A DNA stretch of 64,000 bases from Henriciella mobilis (GCF_003576315.1 NZ_QWFZ01000033.1:186001-250000), one strand, 5' to 3'; positions 26,938 to 37,605 are shown, counted from the stretch's first letter. Numbers and translations are program-made. The notes: generated by a model not told the origin, from the letters alone.

Positions 26938-27294
26938 CTAATTCCCGAGATCGACGCCGAGCTTCGGTACGATCAGCACCATAAGGAAATAGAGCGCAAT
27001 CGTCAGGGCCGCGCCGAGGGCAAGCGCGCCATAGAAGGGCACGCCGCGATCCAGCAGCCATGGAATGAAGAGGAACATCGGCAGGCTTGGCAGGACATAC
27101 CAGAAGGTCGCCGCCGAATGCGCCGATAGCCGGGCCGTGTCCTCGGTGTCGCGCCACAGCCAGATCATGCCGAGCACCGAGACCAGTGGCAGTGACGCTA
27201 TGAGCGCTGCAAAGCCCGGGCTGCGTTTGCCGATCTCCGAGATCGCAACGATGATGATCGCCGACAGCGTGGCCTTGATGAGCAGGTAAAGCAT
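26938..27294 (-). CDS. DUF3147 small membrane protein
   Basis: 118 aa with four hydrophobic segments and the typical family opening LLIKATLSAIIIVAISEIGK and core SPGFAALIASLPLVSVLGMI. The function of this family is unknown; it is an inner-membrane protein found widely in proteobacteria. It precedes the CPBP gene on the same strand. The 3' end of a second copy survives at 9718-9847. Confidence 0.9.
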   Translation of the reverse strand: MLYLLIKATLSAIIIVAISEIGKRSPGFAALIASLPLVSVLGMIWLWRDTEDTARLSAHSAATFWYVLPSLPMFLFIPWLLDRGVPFYGALALGAALTIALYFLMVLIVPKLGVDLGN

Positions 27295-27359
27295 GGTGTC
27301 TCCGGTACGATTTCAGCCAGTCCACGGCTTGCGATAGCAGGTTTTGCGCACCCTCGCGC

Positions 27360-28991
27360 TCATTGCGCCGGCGGGGCAGGCTGGGCCGCTTCGATACGGT
27401 GCTCTTCTGTGATGAGCAGCGCCTTCGGACTGCTGGAGAGGGCATTCTCCAGGTGAACGCCCATGCGCCAGACATGATAGGTGCACCGGTGAAGCCAGCG
27501 CATCGTTTCGAGCTGGCGCATGGCGATGTCTGCATCGAGCTCGGCCTCGGTCATGTGGGCGATGGCGGCATGGCGCAGCGTCTCGCGCTGGTCACGGAAG
27601 TCCTGGCGCGCCGCATCGAGGCGCTCGACAAGCTCGCCAGTGAAGCCGCCGTCATGGATTTCGCCCAGGATCGGCTTCAGGCTGCGGGCCGCGGCCTGGA
27701 TATCGCCTTGCGCAAAGCTGAGCCGCGCCTCCCGCAGGCCCGCCATGCGTCGTTGCAGGCGGGACATATGATCAAGGGCATGCAGGACAGATTGCAGGCG
27801 GTAATTGGCCGGCGAGCCCGGATCGGTCCGGATGCGAACAACATAGTCCGACAGCTCTTCCAGCGCGGCCCCCTCGGCATCGGTCGAACCGAGATGGCGG
27901 GCTGACGGATTGGTCAGGATCCGCTCCAGCTTGTGGACCAGGCTCAGGGCGATGCGGTTCGCCTGCCCGGCGGCGGCGTCTGTCGCGGCGGTGCCATCGC
28001 GCAGGAGGCGGTCTTCCAGTTCGCCGAACATCTCGCCCTCGCGGCCGGGAACGATGGTCTCGATCAGCCGGGCGAACTGGCGCGTGAAGCCGATGATCAC
28101 GATGACGCCCAGTATGTTGAACGTGGAATGGAAGGCGACGAGCGCGATCTGCGCGTCGCCGGCCTGGTCGAGCGCCAGCCAGTTCGAGATGATCATCGCG
28201 AAGGGCGTCAGGATGCAGAAGGCCATGATGCCGGTCATCAGGTTGTAGACGACGTGGGCATAGCCGGTGCGGCGCATGGCGGTGCCGCGCCCGAGCGTCG
28301 CCAGGAAGGCGGTGAAGGTCGTGCCGACATCCATGCCGATGACGAGGGCGGCGGCCTGGCTGAAGGAGATGGCGCCCACGCTGAGCGCGACCAGCGCGGT
28401 TGCCACGCCGGCGCTCGAGGACTGGGTGACAATGGTGACGAGGATACCGATCCCGACAAGCTGCAGGCGACCGAAGATGGTGTCGCCCGGAAACGTGTCC
28501 GGCGTGACCGCGCTCTCCAGCACCGACATGCCCGATTGCAGCGCGTCGATGCCGATGAAGATCAGGCTGAAGCCGGCAATCGCCCAGCCGGTTTTCTGGA
28601 TCCAGCCGCGGGTGAACAGGTTCAGCATCGCACCGAGGAAGGCGAGCGGAAAGACCAGCGCTGTCAGCTCGAGCTTGAAGCCGACCAGGGCGACGATCCA
28701 GCCGGTAATGGTCGTTCCGATGTTCGCGCCGAAGATGATGCCAAGCGCCTGGTTGAAGCTCAGCAGGCCAGCGCCGACAAAGCCGACCGCTGCCACGGTC
28801 GTGGCACTTGAGGATTGCAGGATCGCGGTGGCCATTGCCCCGGTCACCGCACCGCTGAGCGGGCTTTGCGTGAAGCGCACCAGCAGCTTGCGAAGCGTCT
28901 CTTCCGCAAGGCCTTTCAGCCCGTCGGTCAGCACCTGCATGCCGACGAGGAACAGGCCGAGGCCGCCGAGGAATGTAAACAGGCTATCCAT
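27360..28991 (-). CDS. Na/Pi cotransporter family protein with PhoU-like tail
   Basis: 543 aa. Residues 1-310 form the NptA/type II Na+/phosphate cotransporter domain with its two inverted repeats, each marked by a QSSS motif (AILQSSSATTVAAV near 58 and TQSSSAGVATALV near 193). Residues from about 340 to the end are helical and soluble, like PhoU, which in such fusions may regulate transport. It should take up phosphate with sodium across the inner membrane. No Pho-box-like sequence was evident. It lies beyond the right end of the island, on resident chromosome. Confidence 0.93.
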   Translation of the reverse strand: MDSLFTFLGGLGLFLVGMQVLTDGLKGLAEETLRKLLVRFTQSPLSGAVTGAMATAILQSSSATTVAAVGFVGAGLLSFNQALGIIFGANIGTTITGWIVALVGFKLELTALVFPLAFLGAMLNLFTRGWIQKTGWAIAGFSLIFIGIDALQSGMSVLESAVTPDTFPGDTIFGRLQLVGIGILVTIVTQSSSAGVATALVALSVGAISFSQAAALVIGMDVGTTFTAFLATLGRGTAMRRTGYAHVVYNLMTGIMAFCILTPFAMIISNWLALDQAGDAQIALVAFHSTFNILGVIVIIGFTRQFARLIETIVPGREGEMFGELEDRLLRDGTAATDAAAGQANRIALSLVHKLERILTNPSARHLGSTDAEGAALEELSDYVVRIRTDPGSPANYRLQSVLHALDHMSRLQRRMAGLREARLSFAQGDIQAAARSLKPILGEIHDGGFTGELVERLDAARQDFRDQRETLRHAAIAHMTEAELDADIAMRQLETMRWLHRCTYHVWRMGVHLENALSSSPKALLITEEHRIEAAQPAPPAQ

Positions 28992-29098
28992 CAGTCACAG
29001 CGCGAGACCCGTTTGCTACAGCCTGCGAGTTTTGGCGCCCGGCGCGGGCGGGTGCAAGTGTGGAGACTACGGATAGGCGCGCCGGCCGGGTCGAGCGG

Positions 29099-30094
29099 TC
29101 AGACGAAGTCTTCAGTGTCGATGGTTCGTTGCAGGCGCTCGGGATAACGGTGTCCCGAGACGGTCGACTGGTTGATCAGCCTGTCGGCCTTGTCGAGGAC
29201 GTCCTGGCTGACATTGAGAGCCAGCGTCTCGAAATTCTCTTCAAGATGAGGAATGGACGCCGTTCCAGGGATGACATGGACATGGTCGCCGCGCGACAGG
29301 ACCCAGCTCAGGGCAAGCTGCGCCGGCGTGATGCCCGCCCCGTCTGCGAGCGCGTTGAACTGTTCGACCAATGCCAGGTTCGCCGGCCAGTTGGTCTCGT
29401 CGAAGCGCGGATGCGTGCGCCGCAGATCCTTGTCTGGCAGCGTGCTCGGATCCTTCACACCGCGCGCGAGCGCGCCCCGGGCGACCGGTGAGAAGGCAAC
29501 GAAAGCCACGCCGAGCTCGCCGCAGGTCTCGAGCACGCCCAGCTCCGGATTGCGGGTCCACAGGGAGTATTCGGTCTGCATCGCTCCGACCGGGTGCTCG
29601 GCATGGGCGGCGCGCAGCGTGGCCGACGACATCTCCGAAAGACCGATCGCGCCGATCTTGCCTTCCGTCTTCAGGTCCGCCAGCGCGCCGACGCTCTCTT
29701 CGATGGGCGTGTTGAAGTCGCGCCGGTGCAGGTAATAGAGGTCGATACGGTCGACACCCAGCGTCGCAAGGCTCTTGTCCACGGCCCGGCGGATGGTGGC
29801 CGGCTGGCAGTCGATGCGGCGCTTGCCGTCGTCGAACTCGATCCCGCATTTCGAGGCGAGGAAGACCTCGTCACGGCGTGTCTTCAGCACGCGTGACAGC
29901 AGCTTTTCATTGTGGCCGAGACCGTAGAGCCGCGCGGTGTCGAAATGATCATAGCCAAGGTCGAGGGCACGGTTCAGCAGTCTTTCGCCATCTTCGTCGC
30001 TCGGAAGCGGGAAGTAGGCCTGGCTGAGTGACATGCACCCCAGGCCGACTGGGTTGAGGTCTGTTCCGCCAATGGCGCGCTTCGAGAATGTCAT
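29099..30094 (-). CDS. Aldo/keto reductase
   Basis: 331 aa NADPH-dependent oxidoreductase with a TIM-barrel. The catalytic set is visible as DTARLYGLGHNEKLL (Asp/Tyr region near 52-66), LASKCG (Lys near 82) and YYLHRRD (His near 124); the C-terminal nucleotide site is IPGTASIPHLEEN. It resembles the AKR11/12-type family. Its ATG overlaps the pobA stop codon (ATGA), so it is the last gene of the eight-gene aromatic operon. It may reduce an aromatic aldehyde or a ring-cleavage aldehyde; this is inferred from position only. Confidence 0.88.
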   Translation of the reverse strand: MTFSKRAIGGTDLNPVGLGCMSLSQAYFPLPSDEDGERLLNRALDLGYDHFDTARLYGLGHNEKLLSRVLKTRRDEVFLASKCGIEFDDGKRRIDCQPATIRRAVDKSLATLGVDRIDLYYLHRRDFNTPIEESVGALADLKTEGKIGAIGLSEMSSATLRAAHAEHPVGAMQTEYSLWTRNPELGVLETCGELGVAFVAFSPVARGALARGVKDPSTLPDKDLRRTHPRFDETNWPANLALVEQFNALADGAGITPAQLALSWVLSRGDHVHVIPGTASIPHLEENFETLALNVSQDVLDKADRLINQSTVSGHRYPERLQRTIDTEDFV

Positions 30095-31260
30095 AGAGGC
30101 AGTCCGATATAATTTTCCGCAATCGAGGTCTGTGCTGCCCTCGAACCGGCAATATAGTCAAGCTCGGCCACCTGCATGCGCCGGCCGAAAGCCCCGCCAT
30201 CCGGGAAGCGGTGCATCAGCGTCGTCAGTGTCCAGGAGAAGCGTTCCGACTTCCACACCCGGGCAAGGGCGGTCTGCGAATAGGCGTCGATACCCTCGCT
30301 CTTGCCGTCCTTGAAATACTGGATCATCGCGCGCGACAGATAAGCCACATCCGAAGAGGCGAGGTTGAGTCCCTTGGCCCCGGTTGGTGGCACGATGTGG
30401 GCGGAGTCGCCTGCCAGGAACAGGCTGCCATACCGCATCGGTTCGAAAACATAGGACCGCAGCGGGGCGATGGATTTTTCCAGCGCCGGCCCACGGGTGA
30501 TGTGGCTGGCCGCATCGGGGCCGAGGCGCGTCGCCAGTTCGTCCCAGAGCCGGTCGTCGGGCCAGTCCGACAACTTCTCGTCGAGCGGGACCTGGATGTA
30601 ATAGCGCGAGCGCGTCTTCGAACGCATGGAGGCGAGCGCAAATCCGTTCTCGTGATTGGCGTAGATCAGCTCGTCATTACAGGGGGGCACATCCGCAAGG
30701 ATGCCGAGCCAGCCAAACGGGTAGACCCGCTCATAGGCCCGGCCGACAGCGTCTGGAATGGCCTTGCGGGACGGGCCGTGAAAGCCGTCGCATCCGGCGA
30801 TGAAGCGGGCATCCACGCGGTGCTCGGTGCCGTTCTTCAGGTAGGTGACATATGGGCTTTCGCTGTCGATATCGTGCAGGGCAACATCTTCGGCCTCGTA
30901 CACCACCTCGACGCCCCGCGCCGCGCTGGCGTCCATCAGGTCCCTTGTGACCTCGGTCTGGCCGTAGACCATGACAGACCGGCCAGTCAGCTCGGCCATG
31001 TTTATGTGGATCAGGCGTTCGCCATCGGCCAGGAAGAAGCCTTCATGCGGCAGGCCTTCCTTGTGCATGCGCTCGCCAAGGTCGAGTTCGTCGAGAAGAT
31101 CGACGGTGACCTGCTCAAGCACGCCCGCCCGGATGCGCGAGAGCACATAGTCGGACGACTTGCGTTCGAGCACGACAACATCGATGCCGGCCTGGCGAAG
31201 CAGGTGGGCGAGCATGAGGCCAGCCGGACCGGCCCCGATGATGGCGACATCGGTTTTCAT
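30091..31260 (-). CDS. pobA: 4-hydroxybenzoate 3-monooxygenase
   Basis: 389 aa from the ATG at 31260, whose first base is the last base of the ligC stop codon (TGATG). It is an FAD enzyme that hydroxylates 4-hydroxybenzoate to protocatechuate using NADPH and O2. The Rossmann motif GAGPAGLMLAHLL (about 9-21), LERKSSDYVLSRIRAGVLEQ (31-50), the GCDGFHGPSRKAIP block (about 158) and LAGDSAHIVPPTGAKGLNLA (about 280) match PobA along its whole length. It feeds LigAB, encoded two genes upstream in the same operon. Confidence 0.96.
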   Translation of the reverse strand: MKTDVAIIGAGPAGLMLAHLLRQAGIDVVVLERKSSDYVLSRIRAGVLEQVTVDLLDELDLGERMHKEGLPHEGFFLADGERLIHINMAELTGRSVMVYGQTEVTRDLMDASAARGVEVVYEAEDVALHDIDSESPYVTYLKNGTEHRVDARFIAGCDGFHGPSRKAIPDAVGRAYERVYPFGWLGILADVPPCNDELIYANHENGFALASMRSKTRSRYYIQVPLDEKLSDWPDDRLWDELATRLGPDAASHITRGPALEKSIAPLRSYVFEPMRYGSLFLAGDSAHIVPPTGAKGLNLASSDVAYLSRAMIQYFKDGKSEGIDAYSQTALARVWKSERFSWTLTTLMHRFPDGGAFGRRMQVAELDYIAGSRAAQTSIAENYIGLPL

Positions 31261-32200
31261 CACTTCATGCCCTGTTCGAGTTCGTAGAGCGTCTCGTAGC
31301 AGGGCAGGACCTTTGCGACTGAGCTGTTCGGCTCGCGGCCTTCCCTTATGGCGGCGATGAATTCGCGGTCCTGCAACTCGATGCCGTTCATCGAAATGTC
31401 GACCTTCGAGACATCGACCGGCTCCTCGCGGCCTGTGACAAGGTCGTCATAGCGCGCGATGTAGGTGCCATTGTCACAGATATAGCGGAAGAAGGTGCCG
31501 AGCGGGCCGTCATTGTTGAAGGACAGTGACAGCGTGCAGATCTTGCCGGTCTCGGTCTTCAGCTGGATCGACATGTCCATGGCGATGCCGAGCTCAGGAT
31601 GGTGCGGGCCCTCAACGGCCTGCGCGACGACGACTTTCTCGCCGGTCTGGTACTGGAAGAGGTCGACGGTGTGCGCGGCATGATGCCATAGCAGGTGGTC
31701 GGTCCAGCTGCGCGGCTCGCCCTTGGCGTTGGTGTTGGTGCGGCGGAAGAAATAGGTCTGCACATCCATCTGCTGGATCGAGAGTTCGCCGGCCTTGATC
31801 TTGTTGTGCACCCATTGGTGGGACGGGTTGAAGCGGCGCGTATGGCCGACCATGCAGACAAGGCCGGTTTCCTTCTGCTTGGCCATGACGGCCTGCGCGT
31901 CGTCCCAGCTGTCGGCGAGCGGGATCTCGACCTCGACATGCTTGCCCGCATTCATGCAGGCGATCGCCTGGGCGGCGTGCATCTGCGTCGGTGTGCACAG
32001 GATGACCGCGTCGACGTCATCCATGGCGAGGACCTCATCGAGGTCTGTCGTCGCCGTCGCGATGCCGCGCCGGTCAGCAATCTCTTTCGTCTTTTCGAGC
32101 GTACGGCCGACCAGGGCAACGACCTCCACGCCTTCAATCTTGTCGAGTCCGTCGAGGTGCTTTTCGCCAAAGGCGCCGGCGCCAGCGAGTGCGAGTTTCA

Positions 32201-32201
<1 letters not shown>
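31260..32201 (-). CDS. ligC: 4-carboxy-2-hydroxymuconate-6-semialdehyde dehydrogenase
   Basis: 313 aa of the Gfo/Idh/MocA dehydrogenase fold: LALAGAGAFGEKHLDGL binds NAD(P), and EVEIPLADSWDDA and CMVGHTRRFNPSHQW fit LigC. It oxidises the hemiacetal of CHMS, the LigAB product, to 2-pyrone-4,6-dicarboxylate. The 313-aa length suits the family. It overlaps ligB by one base on the 5' side and pobA on the 3' side. The start at 32201 is fixed by the family N-terminus MKLALAG; a longer open frame upstream only shadows ligB. Confidence 0.95.
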
Positions 32202-33444
<1,243 letters not shown>

Positions 33445-33452
<8 letters not shown>

Positions 33453-34461
33453 CGGCCATCAGCCTTTCGATGATCTTCCGCGCATGGGCACCGCCGGAAT
33501 CGATGGACAGGACGCGCAGCTTCATGTCCGGATTGAGGGCGATATTCTTCTGCTGGCCTTCAAGGACTTCGATGTCTTCATTGAAGATGTTGTCCTGGCC
33601 GGCCTTGATGCGCGCGGTCACGCCGGCATCGTGAATGTCGAAATTGCGCGCCATGCCCCAAAAGTAGTGGCAGCTCGTCTCGGTCTCCGGTGTCATCGAG
33701 TCGATGACGAAACCGCGCACGCCGGAGTCGTGACTTTCCAGCGTGTCGCCCGCCTCGACCGGCGAAACGCCGACATCGATGATGACCGAGCAAGGCTCGA
33801 TGAACTGGCAGATCTGCCAGCGGTCGACCTTGCCGGTTTTCTTCAGGGCTTCGCGCCAGAAGGGCGGCGGATCGATATTCGGCATCCAGCGCGACAGGAA
33901 TACCTCATCGCCTTCCACCCGCGTTTCGAGCGGCGCCTCCATCAGTTCCTTCTGGCCGATGGACCCCATGTGGACATAGGTCTCGTGGGTCAGGTCCATG
34001 AGATTGTCGATGAACAGGCGATAGTCGCAATTCACCTTCATGTAGCCGCCATCGAAGACCCAGCCTTCGGCCGAGCAGGGCCAGAAGTCGGGGACCAGAT
34101 TTTCGTCGGCCTTCTCGGGCTCTCCGATCCAGACCCAGACATAGCGGTGCTTCTCGACGACCGGGTAAACCGGCGTGGTGATCTTCTCATTGACCCGCTC
34201 ATGGGTCAGCGGCATCTCGCACGGCTTGCCTTCCGGCGCGATGACCATGCCGTGATACTTGCAGCGGATATTGTCGCCCTCGCGCATGCCCATGGAGAGC
34301 GGCAGCAAACGGTGCGGACAGGCGTCGCGCATGGCGACAGCCGTGCCGTCGAGCTTGCGGTACAGTACGATCGGCTCGTTGCAGATCATCCGCGCGAGCG
34401 GCGCATTGGCGACTTCGCCATCCCAGGCGGCGACATACCATCTGTTGCGGATAAAGGTCAC
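33445..34461 (-). CDS. Rieske non-haem iron oxygenase (VanA-like)
   Basis: 338 aa from a GTG at 34461 that overlaps the ligJ stop (GTGA). The N-terminal Rieske cluster has CPHRLLPLSM and CKYHGMVI (Cys-x-His and Cys-x2-His); the mononuclear iron site is DLTHETYVHMGS. It is most like the vanillate/aromatic O-demethylase oxygenase group, which would convert vanillate to protocatechuate plus formaldehyde. No reductase (VanB) gene is present, so electrons must come from elsewhere. Its place between ligJ and ligA supports a feeder reaction into protocatechuate, but the true substrate could be another methoxy- or carboxylated aromatic. Confidence 0.88.
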
Positions 34462-35486
34462 TTTCCCATCTCCTTCAGCCTTGCGTCCAGACGCGGATAG
34501 ACCCGCCTTGCATTGCCCTCGAAGATCGCATGGCGATCCTCCGCGGAGAGGTTCAGCGCATCGACATAGCGTTTGGTGTCGTCGAAATACTGGCCGGTCT
34601 GCGGGTCGATGCCGCGCACGGCCCCGACCATTTCCGAGCCGAAAAGGATGTTCTTCGTGTCTATCACCTCGAACAGGAGATCGATGCCCGGCTGGTGATA
34701 GACGCAGGTATCGAAATAGACGTTCTGCATGACATGACCGTCGAGCGCGGGCTGGTCGAGCATGTCGGCGAGGCCGCGATAGCGCCCCCAATGATAGGGT
34801 ACCGCGCCGCCGCCATGCGGGATGATGAAGCGCAGTTCCGGGAAGTCCCTGAAAAGGTCGCCTTCGATGAACTGCATGAAGGCGTTCGTGTCGGCGGCGA
34901 TGTAATAGCTGCCCGTGGCGTGGAATGTCGGATTGCACGAGCCCGAAACGTGGATCATGGCTGGCACGTCGAGCTCGCACATGGCTTCGTAGAACGGGTA
35001 CCAGTAGCGGTCCGTCAGCGGAGGCGTCGTCCAGTGGCCGCCCGACGGGTCAGGGTTGAGGTTGCAGCCGACAAAGCCGAGCTCGTTCACGCAGCGGTGC
35101 AGCTCCGCGATTGAGGCTGTCATGTCAGCCTTCGGGTTTTGCGGCAGCATGCCGACGCCGATGAAGGTCTCCGGGTAAAGATCGACGACCCGGGCAATGA
35201 GGTCGTTGCAGGCGCGCGACCAGTCGATCGCCGTTTCCGGGTCGCCGACATGTGGCTCCATGCGGGAGGCGCGTGGCGAGAAGATCGTCATGTCGGCGCC
35301 GCGCTCGCGCAGCAGTCTCAGCTGGTTGGCCTCGATACCTTCCCGGATTTCGTCATCGCTGATGTGCGGACGGTCTGGCCGGGGCAGCGACGGGTCCTTA
35401 AGGCGCGCCTTCTGCGCCGCGCGGTAGTCGAGGTGCTTCTGGGGGGCAACCGTATGGTGCCCATGACAGTCGATGATGAGGCTCAT
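34458..35486 (-). CDS. ligJ: 4-oxalomesaconate hydratase
   Basis: 342 aa amidohydrolase-fold enzyme. The metal motif DCHGHHT (6-12), VFSPRAS-like TIFSPRAS (67-74), NLNPDPSGGHWTTPPLTDRY (about 143-162), IPHGGGAVPYHWGRYRGL and the end GNARRVYPRLDARLK match Sphingobium LigJ almost throughout. It hydrates 4-oxalomesaconate (after isomerisation by LigU) to 4-carboxy-4-hydroxy-2-oxoadipate. It overlaps the genes on both sides by 4 bp. Confidence 0.96.
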   Translation of the reverse strand: MSLIIDCHGHHTVAPQKHLDYRAAQKARLKDPSLPRPDRPHISDDEIREGIEANQLRLLRERGADMTIFSPRASRMEPHVGDPETAIDWSRACNDLIARVVDLYPETFIGVGMLPQNPKADMTASIAELHRCVNELGFVGCNLNPDPSGGHWTTPPLTDRYWYPFYEAMCELDVPAMIHVSGSCNPTFHATGSYYIAADTNAFMQFIEGDLFRDFPELRFIIPHGGGAVPYHWGRYRGLADMLDQPALDGHVMQNVYFDTCVYHQPGIDLLFEVIDTKNILFGSEMVGAVRGIDPQTGQYFDDTKRYVDALNLSAEDRHAIFEGNARRVYPRLDARLKEMGK

Positions 35487-36349
35487 GCGGTGCGCGCCTC
35501 CTTTGTCCCTGAAATGAGCGAGAGTTTGTCTTCCAGCCGCGTGGGCGGTGTGTGATGGCCCAGCAGGCCAAGCTCTCGCTGGCGGCGGACGGTACCTCGC
35601 GTCAGTGCCGGCTGGATGCCGAGACTCTCAAGCGTGGCGCAGACCTCTTCCATTTCCGCGGCCCGGCGACTGCCGTGAACCAGCATGCGCTCGAGATTAT
35701 AGTTTGCGCGGCCTGGCCATTCCGCGCCGAGCGATTCCAAGACCTCATCGACGACACCGGCTGCATCGGCGGCCAGCACGCATTCGGCGGTCAGCGCCTC
35801 AATGCCTTTCACCATGACGGACCGGATCATCTTGATGACCGACGCGCGGCCGATCTCAGCACCGACCTGGCGGACCTTGCCGAACCCCAGCGCCTTGAGG
35901 GCCCGCTCGCCGTCTTCGGCATGCGGCCCGCTGAGCAGGAGCGGCACATCCAGCTGCGCGGGGTAGACCGGCGACATTACCGCGACATCGACATAGCGCC
36001 CGCCAGCCGCCCCGATGAAGATGGCTGCCTCGCGCTTGCGCTGCGGGGCGACTGAATTCATGTCGAAAAAGAGTGTGCCTTCGTTGAGGTAGCCAGACGC
36101 CGTCTTGGCTGCGGCAAGCGACTGGTCGGCTGTGACCAGGGACAGGACCTGATCGCCACTGGAAATGGCGTCTTCGCAAGACGCAGAGGCGTCCACGCCC
36201 GCCGCTCCGAAGTCGCGCATCTTGGCGTCGCGGGCTCCCGCATCGTCCAGCTTCAGGTCGTAACCAAAGGCATCACCTGTCCAGCGGGGATCGGACGCAA
36301 ATGCGCTCGCGGCTTCGCCAAATCCGAGAAATGCCGTGCGGACAGTCAT
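35483..36349 (-). CDS. NAD(P)-dependent oxidoreductase with DUF1932 domain
   Basis: 288 aa, first gene of the eight-gene operon. The N-terminal half is a 6-phosphogluconate dehydrogenase-like Rossmann domain (FLGFGEAASAFA; FFDMNSVAPQRKREAA; YVDVAVMSPVYP); the C-terminal half is DUF1932 (KMIRSVMVKGIEALTAECVL). The conserved lysine of beta-hydroxyacid dehydrogenases is at KMIRS. Its reaction is not known; similar genes occur in other protocatechuate 4,5-cleavage clusters, which suggests a role with a hydroxy- or oxo-acid intermediate or a side product. It overlaps ligJ as ATGA. Confidence 0.85.
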   Translation of the reverse strand: MTVRTAFLGFGEAASAFASDPRWTGDAFGYDLKLDDAGARDAKMRDFGAAGVDASASCEDAISSGDQVLSLVTADQSLAAAKTASGYLNEGTLFFDMNSVAPQRKREAAIFIGAAGGRYVDVAVMSPVYPAQLDVPLLLSGPHAEDGERALKALGFGKVRQVGAEIGRASVIKMIRSVMVKGIEALTAECVLAADAAGVVDEVLESLGAEWPGRANYNLERMLVHGSRRAAEMEEVCATLESLGIQPALTRGTVRRQRELGLLGHHTPPTRLEDKLSLISGTKEARTA

Positions 36350-36403
36350 GGCGTCTGGATAGGCACATGTCCCGGGCGTGCGCCAATTGGAAGTCGATCC
36401 AGA

Positions 36404-36414
36404 CTATAAGCTTA
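36404..36414. promoter_or_regulatory. Candidate LysR half-site upstream of the lig operon
   Basis: CTATAAGCTTA lies about 55 bp before the first operon gene and contains the 8-mer CTATAAGC, whose complement recurs at 37598-37605 in front of the LysR gene and the ligK operon. TAAGCTTA is itself a palindrome. It sits in the short 62-bp gap where the operon promoter must be. An 8-mer match could be chance. Confidence 0.4.
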
Positions 36415-37578
36415 AACGAACAGAATATCTTGTGCTGAAATGTCCTTCAGCGTGTCGATGAACTCCGATTGCAGGCGCGTCGGCCGCCAGCCTTCGCGAT
36501 AGGTCAGGCCGATCGTGCGGGTGAGGGTTTCGGGCGCATTGGCGAGCACCGTCAGCCAGCCGGCTTCGAGCTCGACTTTCACCTGGTCGGGCGACAGCAG
36601 GGTCAGGCAGTCCGTTTTCATCAGGATCTGCCTGATGGTGATGACCGAGCCGCATTCGACCCGTACACGTGGGCACGCGATACCGATTTCGTCGAACATG
36701 GCCTCCCAGCGGTCACGCAGCGGCACGCCCTTTTGCGGGACGCACCACTCAAAGGCTGCAACGTCCTCAAGCGTAACCGCTTCGGCCTTCTGCGCCAGGG
36801 GGTGGCTCGAGCGGGCCAGGATGACGGGCCGGTCATTGAAGAGGGGCGCCTGCACGAGGTCCGGGCCGGGCGGCGGGTCGCGCAAGGCGCCGATCAGGAA
36901 GTCGAGGTCGCCGTCACGCAATGGTTCGATCAGTTCGACATGCGAGCCCTCAGCCACGAAGATCTGGCTGCCCGGATTGCGGTCCTGGAAGGCCACAATG
37001 CTGCTCGGCAGGACGCGGGCCCGGCAGAGCGGCATCGCCCCGATCGAAAGCTGACCGGCTCTCTGGCCAAGCATCTGGCGTATCTCGTCAATCGCGGCGG
37101 CGAGTTCCGCGTGCGCGATCCGGTAGCGGCGGGCGGCGGCCTTGCCGGCATTGGTCAGCTCCACGCCGCGGCCCCGGCGTTTGGCGAGACGCATACCGAG
37201 CGAGGCTTCGAGGTCGGCGACCGCGCGATGCAGCGAGGCCTTGGCAAGCCCAGTGGCGGCGCTGGCCTCGGCATAGCTGCCGCCCCGCGCGAGCGCGACA
37301 AAGGCGCGGACCTGGGCGTGCGTGACTTTCGGCGAGCGGATCAGTTCGAGTGCGGCGGCGGCGCGGGGGGCGAGCAGGTGACCGGCCTGCGTCGGCACCA
37401 TGCCATCGCTCTGACGGTCGAAAAGACGCACATTCAGCTGGTCCTCGAGCCTGACCAGGCCCTGCGTCAGCGCTGGTTGCGAAATATGTACGGCCCGGGA
37501 GGCGGCCAGCAGTGTTCCCAGTTCGAAGGTTTTTACGAACGCCCGCAAATGGCGGAGATTGAAATCCCAGGGATCCAT
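36412..37578 (-). CDS. LysR-type regulator with two tandem N-terminal helix-turn-helix domains (LigR-like role)
   Basis: 388 aa, about 90 longer than an ordinary LysR protein. The first winged helix covers about 6-65 (RHLRAFVKTFELGTLLAASR, ISQPALTQGLVRLEDQL). A second complete one follows at about 85-145 (QVRAFVALARGGSYAEASAA, LAKASLHRAVADLEASLGMR). A normal effector-binding domain takes up the rest. It stands between the eight-gene operon and the divergent ligK operon, so it is the likely activator of both, with a pathway intermediate as effector. Two DNA-binding heads per chain would allow eight in a tetramer. Confidence 0.88.
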   Translation of the reverse strand: MDPWDFNLRHLRAFVKTFELGTLLAASRAVHISQPALTQGLVRLEDQLNVRLFDRQSDGMVPTQAGHLLAPRAAAALELIRSPKVTHAQVRAFVALARGGSYAEASAATGLAKASLHRAVADLEASLGMRLAKRRGRGVELTNAGKAAARRYRIAHAELAAAIDEIRQMLGQRAGQLSIGAMPLCRARVLPSSIVAFQDRNPGSQIFVAEGSHVELIEPLRDGDLDFLIGALRDPPPGPDLVQAPLFNDRPVILARSSHPLAQKAEAVTLEDVAAFEWCVPQKGVPLRDRWEAMFDEIGIACPRVRVECGSVITIRQILMKTDCLTLLSPDQVKVELEAGWLTVLANAPETLTRTIGLTYREGWRPTRLQSEFIDTLKDISAQDILFV

Positions 37579-37588
37579 CGCCCGACTA

Positions 37589-37605
37589 TTAGCATATGCT
37601 TATAG
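37589..37605. promoter_or_regulatory. Candidate LysR operator between the regulator and ligK
   Basis: The near-palindrome TTAGCATATGCTTATAG contains the perfect palindrome AGCATATGCT (37591-37600) and lies 11-27 bp before the LysR start codon and about 80 bp before ligK. It is AT-rich against a GC-rich background and ends with the complement of the 8-mer found before the eight-gene operon. A LysR binding site, autoregulatory and controlling ligKUI, fits. Confidence 0.5.

Larger units (their letters stand above)
26103..27067. repeat. 965-bp diverged direct repeat, right (resident) copy
   Basis: Partner of 8883-9847. Here the sequence continues past 27067 into an intact DUF3147 gene and a Na/Pi cotransporter, so this is taken as the original chromosomal copy that lay next to tRNA-Lys before the island arrived. 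Confidence 0.88.

Noticed and set aside
27933-28811. Plus-strand open frame of 292 codons opposite the Na/Pi cotransporter
   Set aside because: Asp/Glu/Gly-rich shadow; the transporter on the minus strand has full family motifs.
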